Below, one piece after another: positions 7,336 through 14,864 of a stretch of 16,067 nt of DNA. Location: the NCBI GenBank assembly GCA_902464595.1, contig CABQJX010000060.1:1-16067 (forward strand), read 5' to 3'. The position numbers and the translations under genes are program-made. The notes beneath the pieces were generated by a model that saw only the letters and a program-made list of their open reading frames with translations, did not search any database and had not been told where the DNA came from. Each line of letters opens with the position of its first letter. Within the stretch, counting starts at the first letter, position 1. Origin of the DNA: an uncultured Lachnoclostridium sp. (GTDB lineage Bacteria; Bacillota; Clostridia; Lachnospirales; Lachnospiraceae).

Positions 7336-7347
7336 AAACAAATGTTC
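7336..7347 (+). promoter_or_regulatory. LexA (SOS) operator candidate 2
   Basis: AAACAAATGTTC differs from GAAC-N4-GTTC at one position and has the same AAAT spacer as the first dyad, 55 bp upstream. It covers the predicted transcription start. Two such sites around one promoter are more convincing than either alone. Confidence 0.55.
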
Positions 7348-7362
7348 TTGATGGGTGATAAG

Positions 7363-8835
7363 ATGTTAATAAAAGAAGATTTGAGTATACAGGAAAAATT
7401 AAAAATCCTTACGGATGCTGCAAAGTACGATGTATCCTGTACTTCCAGCGGAGTAGATAGGAAGGGAAGATCCGGCTGCCTTGGAAATACTTCCGCAGCA
7501 GGGATCTGCCACAGCTTTTCGGCGGACGGAAGATGCATTTCCCTTTTAAAGATCCTTTTTACCAATCAGTGCATCTATGACTGCCGTTATTGTGTGAATC
7601 GCTGTTCCAATGACAGCGTGCGGACATCCTTTACACCAGAAGAAGTATGCAGGCTTACGATGGAGTTTTACCGGAGAAATTATATAGAGGGATTGTTTTT
7701 AAGTTCCGGGATCCTTTACAGCGCCAACCATACAATGGAACTGATTTATGAGACGATCCGCCAATTGAGAGTACAGTGGAATTTTAACGGTTATATCCAT
7801 GTAAAAGCCATACCAGGTGCAGACCAGGAACTGGTGGAGCGTTTGGGCTTTTTGGCAGATCGCATGAGTATTAATCTGGAGCTTCCCACTGCCCAGGGAC
7901 TTAGGGATTTAGCTCCAGGGAAGCCCAGGGAGAAGATTTTAATTCCTATGCGCCAGATCCAGAGAGGGATCGCTTATTCCAATGCGTATTGGAAAGGTTC
8001 GGTAAAAAAGCTGGATATTTCTGGCGGAGAAAGGGAAGATAGAGGAAAAGAAGCTGGTTTTCGCGGGGGAGCTTCCCTGTTGCACAAAGAGTTTATGGAT
8101 ACATCGCTCCAGCGGCCGTCCGATTCTTACGGAAAGCTTCCCTTTGTCCCGGCAGGGCAGAGTACCCAGATGATGGTAGGAGCTACCTCTGAGAGCGATT
8201 ATCAGATGTTGGCAGTAACCCAGGCGCTGTATGAAAACTATGGATTGCGGCGTGTATTTTATTCAGCCTATGTTCCGGTAAATGAGGATCCCCTGCTTCC
8301 GGCGGTGACACAAAGCCCGCCCCTTCTCAGGGAGCATCGTCTGTATCAGGCAGACTGGCTTCTGAGATTCTATGGGTTTAAGGCAGAGGAACTGCTGTCA
8401 GAGGAGCGGCCTAATTTTAATGTATTTCTGGATCCTAAGTGTGATTGGGCTTTGCGTCATCTGGGTCAGTTCCCGGTAGAGGTAAACCGTGCTTCCTATG
8501 GGCAGCTTCTTCGCGTTCCCGGAGTGGGGGTTAAATCGGCCCGAAGGATCATAAAAGCGAGGGCTCAGGGACAACTGACGTTTGAAGCTTTAAAGGGGAT
8601 GGGAGTGGTCATGAAGCGGGCCAGATATTTTATTACTTGTCAGGGGCGTATGACGGAAGGAATTCGACTGGAGCAGGATTATATTACTAACTGCCTGATC
8701 GGGGATGAGAGACGGAACAATTGGGAGATTCAGCACAGAGACAGTTTTCGCCAGCTGAATCTGTTTGATGATATGCATTTGGAAATGCCCGTTACAGAGG
8801 AGGACCGCTTTCAGGCGGTGACAGGAAACTTATGA
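7363..8835 (+). CDS. Radical SAM protein of the UDG-linked DNA repair/modification family
   Basis: The 490-residue product matches the family known as putative DNA modification/repair radical SAM protein (TIGR03916-like). It has not to my knowledge been assigned a reaction. The N-terminus AAKYDVSCTSSGVDR and GICHSF..DGRCISLLKIL are family hallmarks. CIYDCRYC gives the Cx3Cx2C [4Fe-4S] ligands at Cys70, Cys74 and Cys77. FVPAGQSTQMMVGAT is the conserved mid-protein segment, preceded by a charged, probably flexible stretch (about residues 220-240). A helix-hairpin-helix covers about 372-410, with LLRVPGVGVKSARRII. Near the C-terminus QLNLF (464-468) fits the DnaN clamp-binding consensus. The frame extends to a TTG at 7318, but that lies upstream of the predicted transcription start. 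ATG 7363 is preceded by GGGTGAT; ATG 7342 or 7351 remain possible. The stop overlaps the next gene by 4 bp. Confidence 0.88.
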   Translation: MLIKEDLSIQEKLKILTDAAKYDVSCTSSGVDRKGRSGCLGNTSAAGICHSFSADGRCISLLKILFTNQCIYDCRYCVNRCSNDSVRTSFTPEEVCRLTMEFYRRNYIEGLFLSSGILYSANHTMELIYETIRQLRVQWNFNGYIHVKAIPGADQELVERLGFLADRMSINLELPTAQGLRDLAPGKPREKILIPMRQIQRGIAYSNAYWKGSVKKLDISGGEREDRGKEAGFRGGASLLHKEFMDTSLQRPSDSYGKLPFVPAGQSTQMMVGATSESDYQMLAVTQALYENYGLRRVFYSAYVPVNEDPLLPAVTQSPPLLREHRLYQADWLLRFYGFKAEELLSEERPNFNVFLDPKCDWALRHLGQFPVEVNRASYGQLLRVPGVGVKSARRIIKARAQGQLTFEALKGMGVVMKRARYFITCQGRMTEGIRLEQDYITNCLIGDERRNNWEIQHRDSFRQLNLFDDMHLEMPVTEEDRFQAVTGNL

Positions 8836-9608
8836 TGATCTATCGGTGTGACCCTTCGATTGAGGGTATTTTATGCGGAGTTTATGAGGGGTGGAGGTAT
8901 GAAGGAGGGCGGGATCAGGTGCAGCTGGTTCTGAAAGATGCATACGAAGAACTCCAGCTGTTTGCCCAGTACTGTGATGTCCCTGTGGAAGCTTCCAAAG
9001 CAAAACGAGCTGCTGCTGGGATATCAAGTCAGTTTTCCCGCGAAACGTATGAGCACATTTATATTGCTTCCCTGAGCTGGGATCCGGAGCGTGCAGATAA
9101 GATTTTTCAATTTATATATCAGGGATTTCCCTATGGGGCGGCAGCTCTGGACATGCTTCAGCTTCCGGCCAGCCAGGCTCTTTTTACACTTTACAGAAAT
9201 GTAACCAATGAGAATCATCGCATGGTAGAATTTTTACGCTTTTCCCAAACAATAGAGGGGATTTTGACTGCTAAAATAGAGCCGAAGAATGATATTTTGA
9301 CCATACTTGCCCCTCATTTTGCAGATCGTTTTCCTCAGGAGCGTTGGGTGATCTATGACGCGGCCCATAAGAAGGCTGGCATCCATCTTCCGGGAGAACG
9401 TTGGTTTTTAGTCAGCGGTTTAGGAAAAGAAGGGGTAGAGAAGCGGTTTTTTCTGTCTGCTTTGGAGAGACAGTCGGATGAAGCTATGTATCAGGAGCTG
9501 TGGCGCACATTTTGTCAGGCCATTTCTATTAAGGAGCGGGAAAATCCTTCCTGTCAGATGTCCCACCTTCCCCTCCGTTTTCGGCTGAATATGACAGAAT
9601 TTCAGTAA
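8832..9608 (+). CDS. DUF4130-type DNA metabolism protein, partner of the radical SAM protein
   Basis: This 258-residue soluble protein resembles the family called probable DNA metabolism protein (TIGR03915, DUF4130). It is found beside TIGR03916 radical SAM proteins and in other bacteria fused to a uracil-DNA glycosylase-like domain (TIGR03914). Supporting segments are YRCDPSIEGILCGVYEGW at the start and, in the C-terminal half, NENHRMVEFLRFSQ, LAPHFADRFPQERWVIYDAAHKKA and the end RFRLNMTEFQ. No glycosylase domain is attached, and none is encoded elsewhere in the window. ATG 8832 overlaps the radical SAM stop as ATGA, so translation is probably coupled; a second ATG follows at once at 8835. 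There is no room for a terminator before the yifB promoter at 9613. The biochemical role is unknown. Confidence 0.86.
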   Translation: MMIYRCDPSIEGILCGVYEGWRYEGGRDQVQLVLKDAYEELQLFAQYCDVPVEASKAKRAAAGISSQFSRETYEHIYIASLSWDPERADKIFQFIYQGFPYGAAALDMLQLPASQALFTLYRNVTNENHRMVEFLRFSQTIEGILTAKIEPKNDILTILAPHFADRFPQERWVIYDAAHKKAGIHLPGERWFLVSGLGKEGVEKRFFLSALERQSDEAMYQELWRTFCQAISIKERENPSCQMSHLPLRFRLNMTEFQ

Positions 9609-9612
9609 TCCC

Positions 9613-9651
9613 TTGCAATCTGTCTCCTTTTTTAGTATAGTGTGGATACTA
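9613..9651 (+). promoter_or_regulatory. Promoter of yifB-dprA-topA, with overlapping dyad
   Basis: TTGCAA (9613-9618) and TATAGT (9636-9641) are 17 bp apart, the same two hexamers as the rpsB promoter at the other end of the window. The start would be near 9648. A 6-bp inverted repeat, TAGTAT (9633-9638) and ATACTA (9646-9651), overlaps the -10 and start and could be an operator or an RNA hairpin. The -35 begins only 5 bp after the DUF4130-type gene. Confidence 0.6.
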
Positions 9652-9882
9652 TCTATGTATTTCTTTGGTCGGGAATGACATCTTTTAATCTTATATAGGG
9701 CAGCTCTCTGCCCAGTCAAAGGCAGCGTGATCCGGCAATTCTTGCCCAATTCGTATTCTGCCGTTTTCCAAAACGATCAAAATGAAGAATGAAACAGAAA
9801 ATAAAAGGAATGGATCTGGAAATAGATCGACAATATCTTTTGAGAAATATTTTTGAGAAGTCATGAAAAGGGGGCAGATATA
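9652..9882 (+). other. Leader region of yifB
   Basis: If transcription starts near 9648, yifB has a leader of about 235 nt. It holds one clear small hairpin, GGGCAG (9698-9703) and CTGCCC (9708-9713) around a 4-nt loop, without a T run. No known riboswitch was recognised. Confidence 0.4.
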
Positions 9883-11418
9883 GTGTTTACAAAAGTGAAC
9901 AGCGGAGGGATATGGGCAGTAAAGGGAATGCTGGTGTCAGTAGAGGCGGATGTTTCAGATGGACTCCCATCTTTTTCTATTTCAGGACAGCTGGCTTCTG
10001 AGGTAAAGGAATCCCAGGAGCGGGTGAGAACTGCACTGAAAAATTCAGGATACCGGCTTCCGGCTAAAAGGATTACTGTAAACTTGTCTCCAGCAGGGCT
10101 GAGAAAGGGAGGGACGGCTTATGATCTTCCTATTGCAGCAGCCGTTTTAGGAGCCTTTGAAAAGCTTCCTACCGACTGGTTTGCAGACAGTATGATTATC
10201 GGAGAATTGGGGCTTGATGGAAGGGTAAAGCCAGTGAGCGGGATCCTTCCTTTAGCTGCTATGGCAAAGGAATACGGGCTTAGACGGATTTTCCTTCCGG
10301 AGGAGAATGCGGAGGAGGGAATGGTGGTAGAAGGGATTCGTATCGTGGGAATCCGGTCTCTCAGACATCTTGCAGAGCTGTTGGAAAAAAAGGAAGATGA
10401 TATATATGTGCCCAGAAAAAATAGTGCAGCCTGCCCTGATCCGGAGATTGGAATGGATTTGGATTTTTGTCAGGTTAATGGGCAGAGGGTTTTAAAAAGA
10501 GCAGCGGAGGTGGCAGCTGCCGGCATGCATGGACTGCTTCTGACAGGAAGCGCAGGAACTGGAAAAACCATGGTGGCAAAAAGAATCCCAACGATTCTCC
10601 CCCATCTTACAAGGGAGGAGGCGATTGATATTTCCAGGATTTACAGTGTCTGCGGACTGTTGCCGCCGGGACAGCCGCTTTTGGGACATAGACCTTTTCG
10701 GAGCCCTCATCATACCATAACGGTTCAGGCTCTGGCGGGAGGAGGAAATCCTCCAAAGCCAGGAGAGCTTTCCCTTGCCTCTGGAGGCGTCTTGTTTTTG
10801 GATGAGCTTCCTCATTTTAGGAGGGAGGCGGTGGAGCTTTTGCGGCAGCCGCTGGAGGAGAGGAAGATCACAGTGACCAGGGTATCTGGCAGCTATGAGT
10901 TTCCAGCGGATTTTATGCTGGTAGCAGCTATGAATGTGTGCCCGTGCGGCTTTTATCCTGATCGGTCCAGATGCCGTTGCACGGAGCACCAGATCCGTCA
11001 ATATCTCTGTCATATTTCCCGCCCAATTTTGGAACGGTTTGATATATGGGCTGAGGCTGCTGCAGTCACCTTTGGCGAATTAGGAATGAGGCAGAAGGAG
11101 AATGAAACTTCTGCTTCCATCAGAGAACGGGTGGAGATGGCCCGGGAGAGGCAGGAACGGCGATTAAAAGGAACAGGGATCCGTTTTAACAGCCGCATGG
11201 GAGTAAAAGAGACGGAGCAGTTTTGTCAGCTGGGCAAGGAGGAACAGAAGCTTGCCAAAAGACTTTATGACAGCGGAAGATTGAGTGCCAGGAGATACCA
11301 TAAGACACTAAAAGTGGCAAGAACCATAGCGGATCTGGAGGGATCTGAGGATATAAAAAGAGAGCATCTGGCAGAAGCGTTAAATTATGGCGGATTGGAG
11401 GAACGAATTTGGGGTTAG
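9883..11418 (+). CDS. YifB/ComM-like Mg-chelatase-type AAA+ ATPase
   Basis: The 511-residue protein belongs to the YifB/ComM family. Gram-negative ComM is a hexameric helicase aiding branch migration during natural transformation; in Firmicutes the role is less clear. Residues about 1-170 form the ChlI-type domain (VEADVSDGLPSF, VKESQERVRTAL, ITVNLSPAGLRKGGTAYDLP). The AAA+ core has Walker A GSAGTGKT (222-229) and Walker B VLFLDE (303-308). CPCGFYPDRSRCRC (353-366) keeps the family's four cysteines. The usual SGPLLDRID segment reads SRPILERFD here. The C-terminal domain ends at RTIADLEGSEDI..EHLAEAL. The frame extends to a TTG at 9853, but GTG 9883 has AAGGGGG 8 nt upstream and gives the standard MFTKV start. 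It overlaps dprA by 10 bp, consistent with a shared DNA-processing operon. Confidence 0.93.
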   Translation: MFTKVNSGGIWAVKGMLVSVEADVSDGLPSFSISGQLASEVKESQERVRTALKNSGYRLPAKRITVNLSPAGLRKGGTAYDLPIAAAVLGAFEKLPTDWFADSMIIGELGLDGRVKPVSGILPLAAMAKEYGLRRIFLPEENAEEGMVVEGIRIVGIRSLRHLAELLEKKEDDIYVPRKNSAACPDPEIGMDLDFCQVNGQRVLKRAAEVAAAGMHGLLLTGSAGTGKTMVAKRIPTILPHLTREEAIDISRIYSVCGLLPPGQPLLGHRPFRSPHHTITVQALAGGGNPPKPGELSLASGGVLFLDELPHFRREAVELLRQPLEERKITVTRVSGSYEFPADFMLVAAMNVCPCGFYPDRSRCRCTEHQIRQYLCHISRPILERFDIWAEAAAVTFGELGMRQKENETSASIRERVEMARERQERRLKGTGIRFNSRMGVKETEQFCQLGKEEQKLAKRLYDSGRLSARRYHKTLKVARTIADLEGSEDIKREHLAEALNYGGLEERIWG

Positions 11419-12521
11419 ACAAAGAAAAGAAATATTTGCATTGGATGACAAGGATTCCTGGATTTGGGGCAATGACGATCCGGCGTATCGGAACATTTGC
11501 AGGCGGTTTCGAGGAAGCTTATTATATAGAAGGAATGGAATTAAAAAATAGGGGAATCTTACAACAAGAGCGCCAGGCCATTGCTTTTGACAGCTGGAAG
11601 GAGCGTTTGAACTGGAGCTGGGAGGAGTATGGTCATCTGGAAGCGAAGAAAATCCGTTTTGTCACTCCTCTTGACAGGGAATATCCCAAAAGGCTTCTGC
11701 ATATTTATGACTATCCCATGGGGCTGTATGTAAAAGGGGAACTTCCGGCAGAGGAAGCTCCTACCGCCTCCATTATTGGCGCCAGGGCCTGCTCCGCTTA
11801 CGGCAGACAGATGGCAGTGAAGTTCGGAAAAGAATTGGCAGAAAATGGAGTTCAGGTGGTCAGCGGCATGGCGCTGGGGATTGATGGGGCAGGCCATGAG
11901 GGAGCGCTGACAGCAGGAGGAAAGACCTTTGGAATTTTGGGCTGTGGAGTGAATATCTGTTACCCGAGAGAGCATTTTTCCCTATATCAAACCATGTGTA
12001 TTCCCGGTCATGGAGGGATTTTGTCTGAGTTTGGTCCGGACGAGCAGCCTTTGGCCCGTAATTTCCCTATGAGGAATCGGATCATCAGCGGTTTGTCTGA
12101 TGTGATTCTGGTGATTGAAGCCAGAAAGAAAAGCGGATCTCTCATAACAGCAAATCTGGGGCTTGAACAGGGAAAGGAAATATTTGCTCTTCCGGGAAGG
12201 GTTACGGATACGCTCAGCGCTGGCTGTAATGAGCTGATCCAGTCCGGAGCCGCCATGCTTACTTCGGTTCAAGATGTCCTGGAGTGTATAGGGATTTTTG
12301 AAGAAAAAAATAGGATTACCGATGAAAAAACGGACAAGGGACTTGCCAAGAGTGAAAAAATGGTGTATAGTTGCCTAGATTCCGACCCCAGACATTTGGA
12401 AGAATTGGCTTGTGAGACAGGCCTTCCTGTAAGCGTATGTATGAATGCGCTTTTGGAACTGGAGTTAGAAGGACTGGCTGTGAGAACATCAGGACAGTGG
12501 TATATGAAAGTGATCACATAA
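11409..12521 (+). CDS. dprA: DNA-processing protein DprA
   Basis: DprA (Smf) binds incoming single-stranded DNA and loads RecA during natural transformation. It is also kept in bacteria with no known competence. The 370-residue protein has an N-terminal helical/HhH region (ITRIPGFGAMTIRRIG-like, about 14-30). Its Rossmann-like core (about 118-290) shows SIIGARACSAYGR, VSGMALGIDGAGHEGAL, ILGCGVNICYPREH, FPMRNRIISGLSD and SGSLITANLGLEQG. A winged-helix DprA C-terminal domain lies at about 312-370. The start is TTG 11409 with GGAGG at 11397-11401 and 7-nt spacing, inside the last codons of yifB. The yifB-dprA overlap suggests translational coupling, and topA follows after 80 bp with no terminator. 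Confidence 0.95.
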   Translation: MGLDKEKKYLHWMTRIPGFGAMTIRRIGTFAGGFEEAYYIEGMELKNRGILQQERQAIAFDSWKERLNWSWEEYGHLEAKKIRFVTPLDREYPKRLLHIYDYPMGLYVKGELPAEEAPTASIIGARACSAYGRQMAVKFGKELAENGVQVVSGMALGIDGAGHEGALTAGGKTFGILGCGVNICYPREHFSLYQTMCIPGHGGILSEFGPDEQPLARNFPMRNRIISGLSDVILVIEARKKSGSLITANLGLEQGKEIFALPGRVTDTLSAGCNELIQSGAAMLTSVQDVLECIGIFEEKNRITDEKTDKGLAKSEKMVYSCLDSDPRHLEELACETGLPVSVCMNALLELELEGLAVRTSGQWYMKVIT

Positions 12522-12601
12522 GAATAAGTGTGGGAGATCAGAGGAGAGACTGGAATCCCATTTGGAGAAAATAAGGAAACAGGGAGTAAGGAGTTTTTAT
12601 C

Positions 12602-14695
12602 ATGGCAAATTATCTGGTAATTGTGGAATCACCGGCAAAGGTGAAAACCATTAAAAAGTTTCTGGGTTCCAACTACGAGGTAGATGCATCGGGGGGCCAT
12701 GTGAGGGATCTGCCCAAAAGCCAGCTGGGGTTTGATCCAGAACATGATTATGAGCCAAAGTATATTACGATCCGGGGAAAAGGAGACGTACTTGCTAAGC
12801 TGAGGAAGGAAGTAAAAAAGGCGGACAAGATCTATCTGGCAACCGACCCGGACCGGGAGGGAGAGGCAATCTCCTGGCATCTGATGAAGGCTCTCAAGCT
12901 GGATGAGGTAAAAGGCAAGGGTGTGTACCGCATAAGCTTCAATGAGATTACGAAAAATGCAGTAAAGACATCCCTCAAGTCTCCCAGGGAGATTGACATG
13001 AACCTGGTCAATGCACAGCAGACCAGAAGAATGTTAGATCGGATGGTGGGCTATCGTATCAGCCCTCTTTTGTGGGGGAAAGTGAAGCGCGGGCTCAGCG
13101 CAGGCCGAGTGCAGTCTGTGGCTCTGCGTATGATCTGTGACCGTGAGGACGAGATCAATGCTTTTATTCCGGAAGAATATTGGAATTTGGAGGCGGATCT
13201 TCTTTTAAAAGGAAATAAAAAGCCTCTGGCTGCCAAGTACTATGGGCTCAGAGATGGAAAAAATTCCAGGACTGTGATCAGAAACAAAGAGGAGTTAGAT
13301 CAAATCCTGCGAGATTTGGCTGACTGTTCTTATGAGGTGGAAGAAGTCAAGACAGGGGAGAGGGTAAAAAAAGCTCCGATTCCTTTTACTACCAGCACCA
13401 TGCAGCAGGAAGCTTCCAAAGCGTTGAACTTTTCTACCCAGAAGACGATGCGTTTGGCCCAGCAGCTCTATGAAGGAGTGGAGATCAAGGGAAAGGGAAC
13501 CTTAGGTCTTATCACTTACCTGCGTACGGATTCCACCCGCGTGGCAGAGGAAGCAGATCAGGCTGCCAGGGCATTTGTGAAGGAACGCTATGGAGAGCCA
13601 TACGCTGCCAAGGAAGGCCAGACAAAAAAGGAAGGGGCTAAGATCCAGGACGCCCACGAGGCGATCCGTCCTACCGACATTGAGCTGACACCTTCTGCGG
13701 TCAAGGATTCCCTTCAGCGGGATCTGTTCCGTCTGTATCAGCTGATCTGGAAGCGCTTTACGGCCAGCCGCATGGCTCCGGCAGTATACGAAACAACTTC
13801 TGTAAAGATTGGAGCAGGGCAGCACCTTTTTACTACCTCTGCCTCCAGACTGGCGTTTGATGGTTTTATGTCTGTCTATGTGGAAGCGGATGATGAACAG
13901 GAAAAAAACCAAACATTAGGAAAATTGGAAAAGGGAACAATCCTTACATTGGAAACCTTGAATCCCAGCCAGCATTTCACCCAGCCCCCGGCCCATTATA
14001 CGGAAGCTTCCCTTGTAAAAGCATTGGAGGAGCAGGGGATTGGGCGTCCCAGTACGTATGCGCCAACGATCACTACGATTATTGCCAGACGCTATGTAGT
14101 AAAAGAAGCTAAAAATCTGTATGTAACGGAGTTGGGAGAAGTTGTAAACAGAATCATGAAAAACTCCTTCCCCAGCATTGTGGATCCTAATTTTACCGCC
14201 AACATGGAATCTCTGTTAGATAAAGTGGCCGACGGTACGGTTGCGTGGAAGACGGTTGTCAGCAATTTTTATCCGGATTTAGATGAAGCGGTGCAGACAG
14301 CAGAAAAAGAGCTGGAGTCCGTAAAAATTGCGGACGAGGTATCCGATGTGGTTTGTGACCAGTGCGGACGGCAGATGGTGATCAAGTATGGGCCTCATGG
14401 TAAATTTTTAGCCTGCCCCGGTTTCCCTGAATGTAAGAACACGAAACCGTATTTGGAAAAAATTGGAGTCTCTTGCCCGAAGTGCGGGAAAGAGCTGGTG
14501 CGGAGAAAAACAAAGAAGGGACGCCTTTATTATGGCTGTGAGGCCAGTCCGGACTGTGATTTCATGTCCTGGCAAAAGCCGTCTACCCAGAGTTGTCCTG
14601 TTTGCGGCACTTATATGGTAGAAAAAGGAAATAAGCTGGTGTGTGCCAGTGAAACCTGCGGATTCCGCACAGACAAACCAGAGAAAAAAGAATAA
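12602..14695 (+). CDS. topA: DNA topoisomerase I (type IA)
   Basis: TopA relaxes negative supercoils by single-strand cleavage through a 5'-phosphotyrosine and keeps chromosomal superhelicity balanced. The 697-residue enzyme begins with a TOPRIM domain (YLVIVESPAKVKTI; metal ligands Glu9, Asp82, Asp84 and Glu86 in TDPDREGEA). The catalytic Tyr306 is in GLITYLRTDSTR, with Arg308 next to it. The strand-passage region follows (QDAHEAIRPTD, EQGIGRPSTYAPTI). The tail carries three four-cysteine zinc ribbons at about 585-611, 625-652 and 665-686. The length is normal for Firmicutes. ATG 12602 has AAGGAG at 12588-12593, 8 nt away. The gene follows dprA as in many Firmicutes. No clear terminator separates it from codY. 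Confidence 0.98.
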   Translation: MANYLVIVESPAKVKTIKKFLGSNYEVDASGGHVRDLPKSQLGFDPEHDYEPKYITIRGKGDVLAKLRKEVKKADKIYLATDPDREGEAISWHLMKALKLDEVKGKGVYRISFNEITKNAVKTSLKSPREIDMNLVNAQQTRRMLDRMVGYRISPLLWGKVKRGLSAGRVQSVALRMICDREDEINAFIPEEYWNLEADLLLKGNKKPLAAKYYGLRDGKNSRTVIRNKEELDQILRDLADCSYEVEEVKTGERVKKAPIPFTTSTMQQEASKALNFSTQKTMRLAQQLYEGVEIKGKGTLGLITYLRTDSTRVAEEADQAARAFVKERYGEPYAAKEGQTKKEGAKIQDAHEAIRPTDIELTPSAVKDSLQRDLFRLYQLIWKRFTASRMAPAVYETTSVKIGAGQHLFTTSASRLAFDGFMSVYVEADDEQEKNQTLGKLEKGTILTLETLNPSQHFTQPPAHYTEASLVKALEEQGIGRPSTYAPTITTIIARRYVVKEAKNLYVTELGEVVNRIMKNSFPSIVDPNFTANMESLLDKVADGTVAWKTVVSNFYPDLDEAVQTAEKELESVKIADEVSDVVCDQCGRQMVIKYGPHGKFLACPGFPECKNTKPYLEKIGVSCPKCGKELVRRKTKKGRLYYGCEASPDCDFMSWQKPSTQSCPVCGTYMVEKGNKLVCASETCGFRTDKPEKKE

Positions 14696-14741
14696 AGAGA
14701 AAATGTGCAGCATTTTGCAGATTGGCTCTGAACAGTAATTA

Positions 14742-14756
14742 AATTTTCTTTAAATA
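14742..14756 (+). promoter_or_regulatory. Possible CodY box upstream of codY
   Basis: AATTTTCTTTAAATA matches 12 of 15 positions of the CodY consensus AATTTTCWGAAAATT, with the first eight perfect. It sits about 20 bp upstream of the codY -35 box, where autoregulation is plausible. The region is AT-rich, so chance matches are easy. Confidence 0.35.
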
Positions 14757-14777
14757 GTCGAAAACTTCAAAAAACTA

Positions 14778-14806
14778 TTGTTATTGCTCAAAAATTATGC
14801 TAAAAT
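14778..14806 (+). promoter_or_regulatory. Sigma-A promoter of codY
   Basis: TTGTTA (14778-14783) and TAAAAT (14801-14806) are 17 bp apart, with TG at 14798-14799 making an extended -10. The start near 14813 leaves a leader of about 50 nt. The upstream TTG that could lengthen the codY frame is this -35 box, which rules it out as the start of this transcript. Confidence 0.7.
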
Positions 14807-14864
14807 TCAAGTATTAGTAGAGTATTTGGGCGGATATACCATGTGGATAAGGAGGTTTTCGCAG

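Noticed and set aside
10492..11013. 173-codon minus-strand frame inside yifB
   Set aside because: The plus strand here codes for the Walker A and B motifs of yifB. The antisense product is basic and featureless.
13502..13912. 136-codon minus-strand frame inside topA
   Set aside because: It lies opposite conserved topoisomerase sequence and has no own start signal or recognisable domain.
14704..14720. Terminator between topA and codY
   Set aside because: AAAATG and CATTTT can form a short AT-rich stem but no T run follows, so it was not called.
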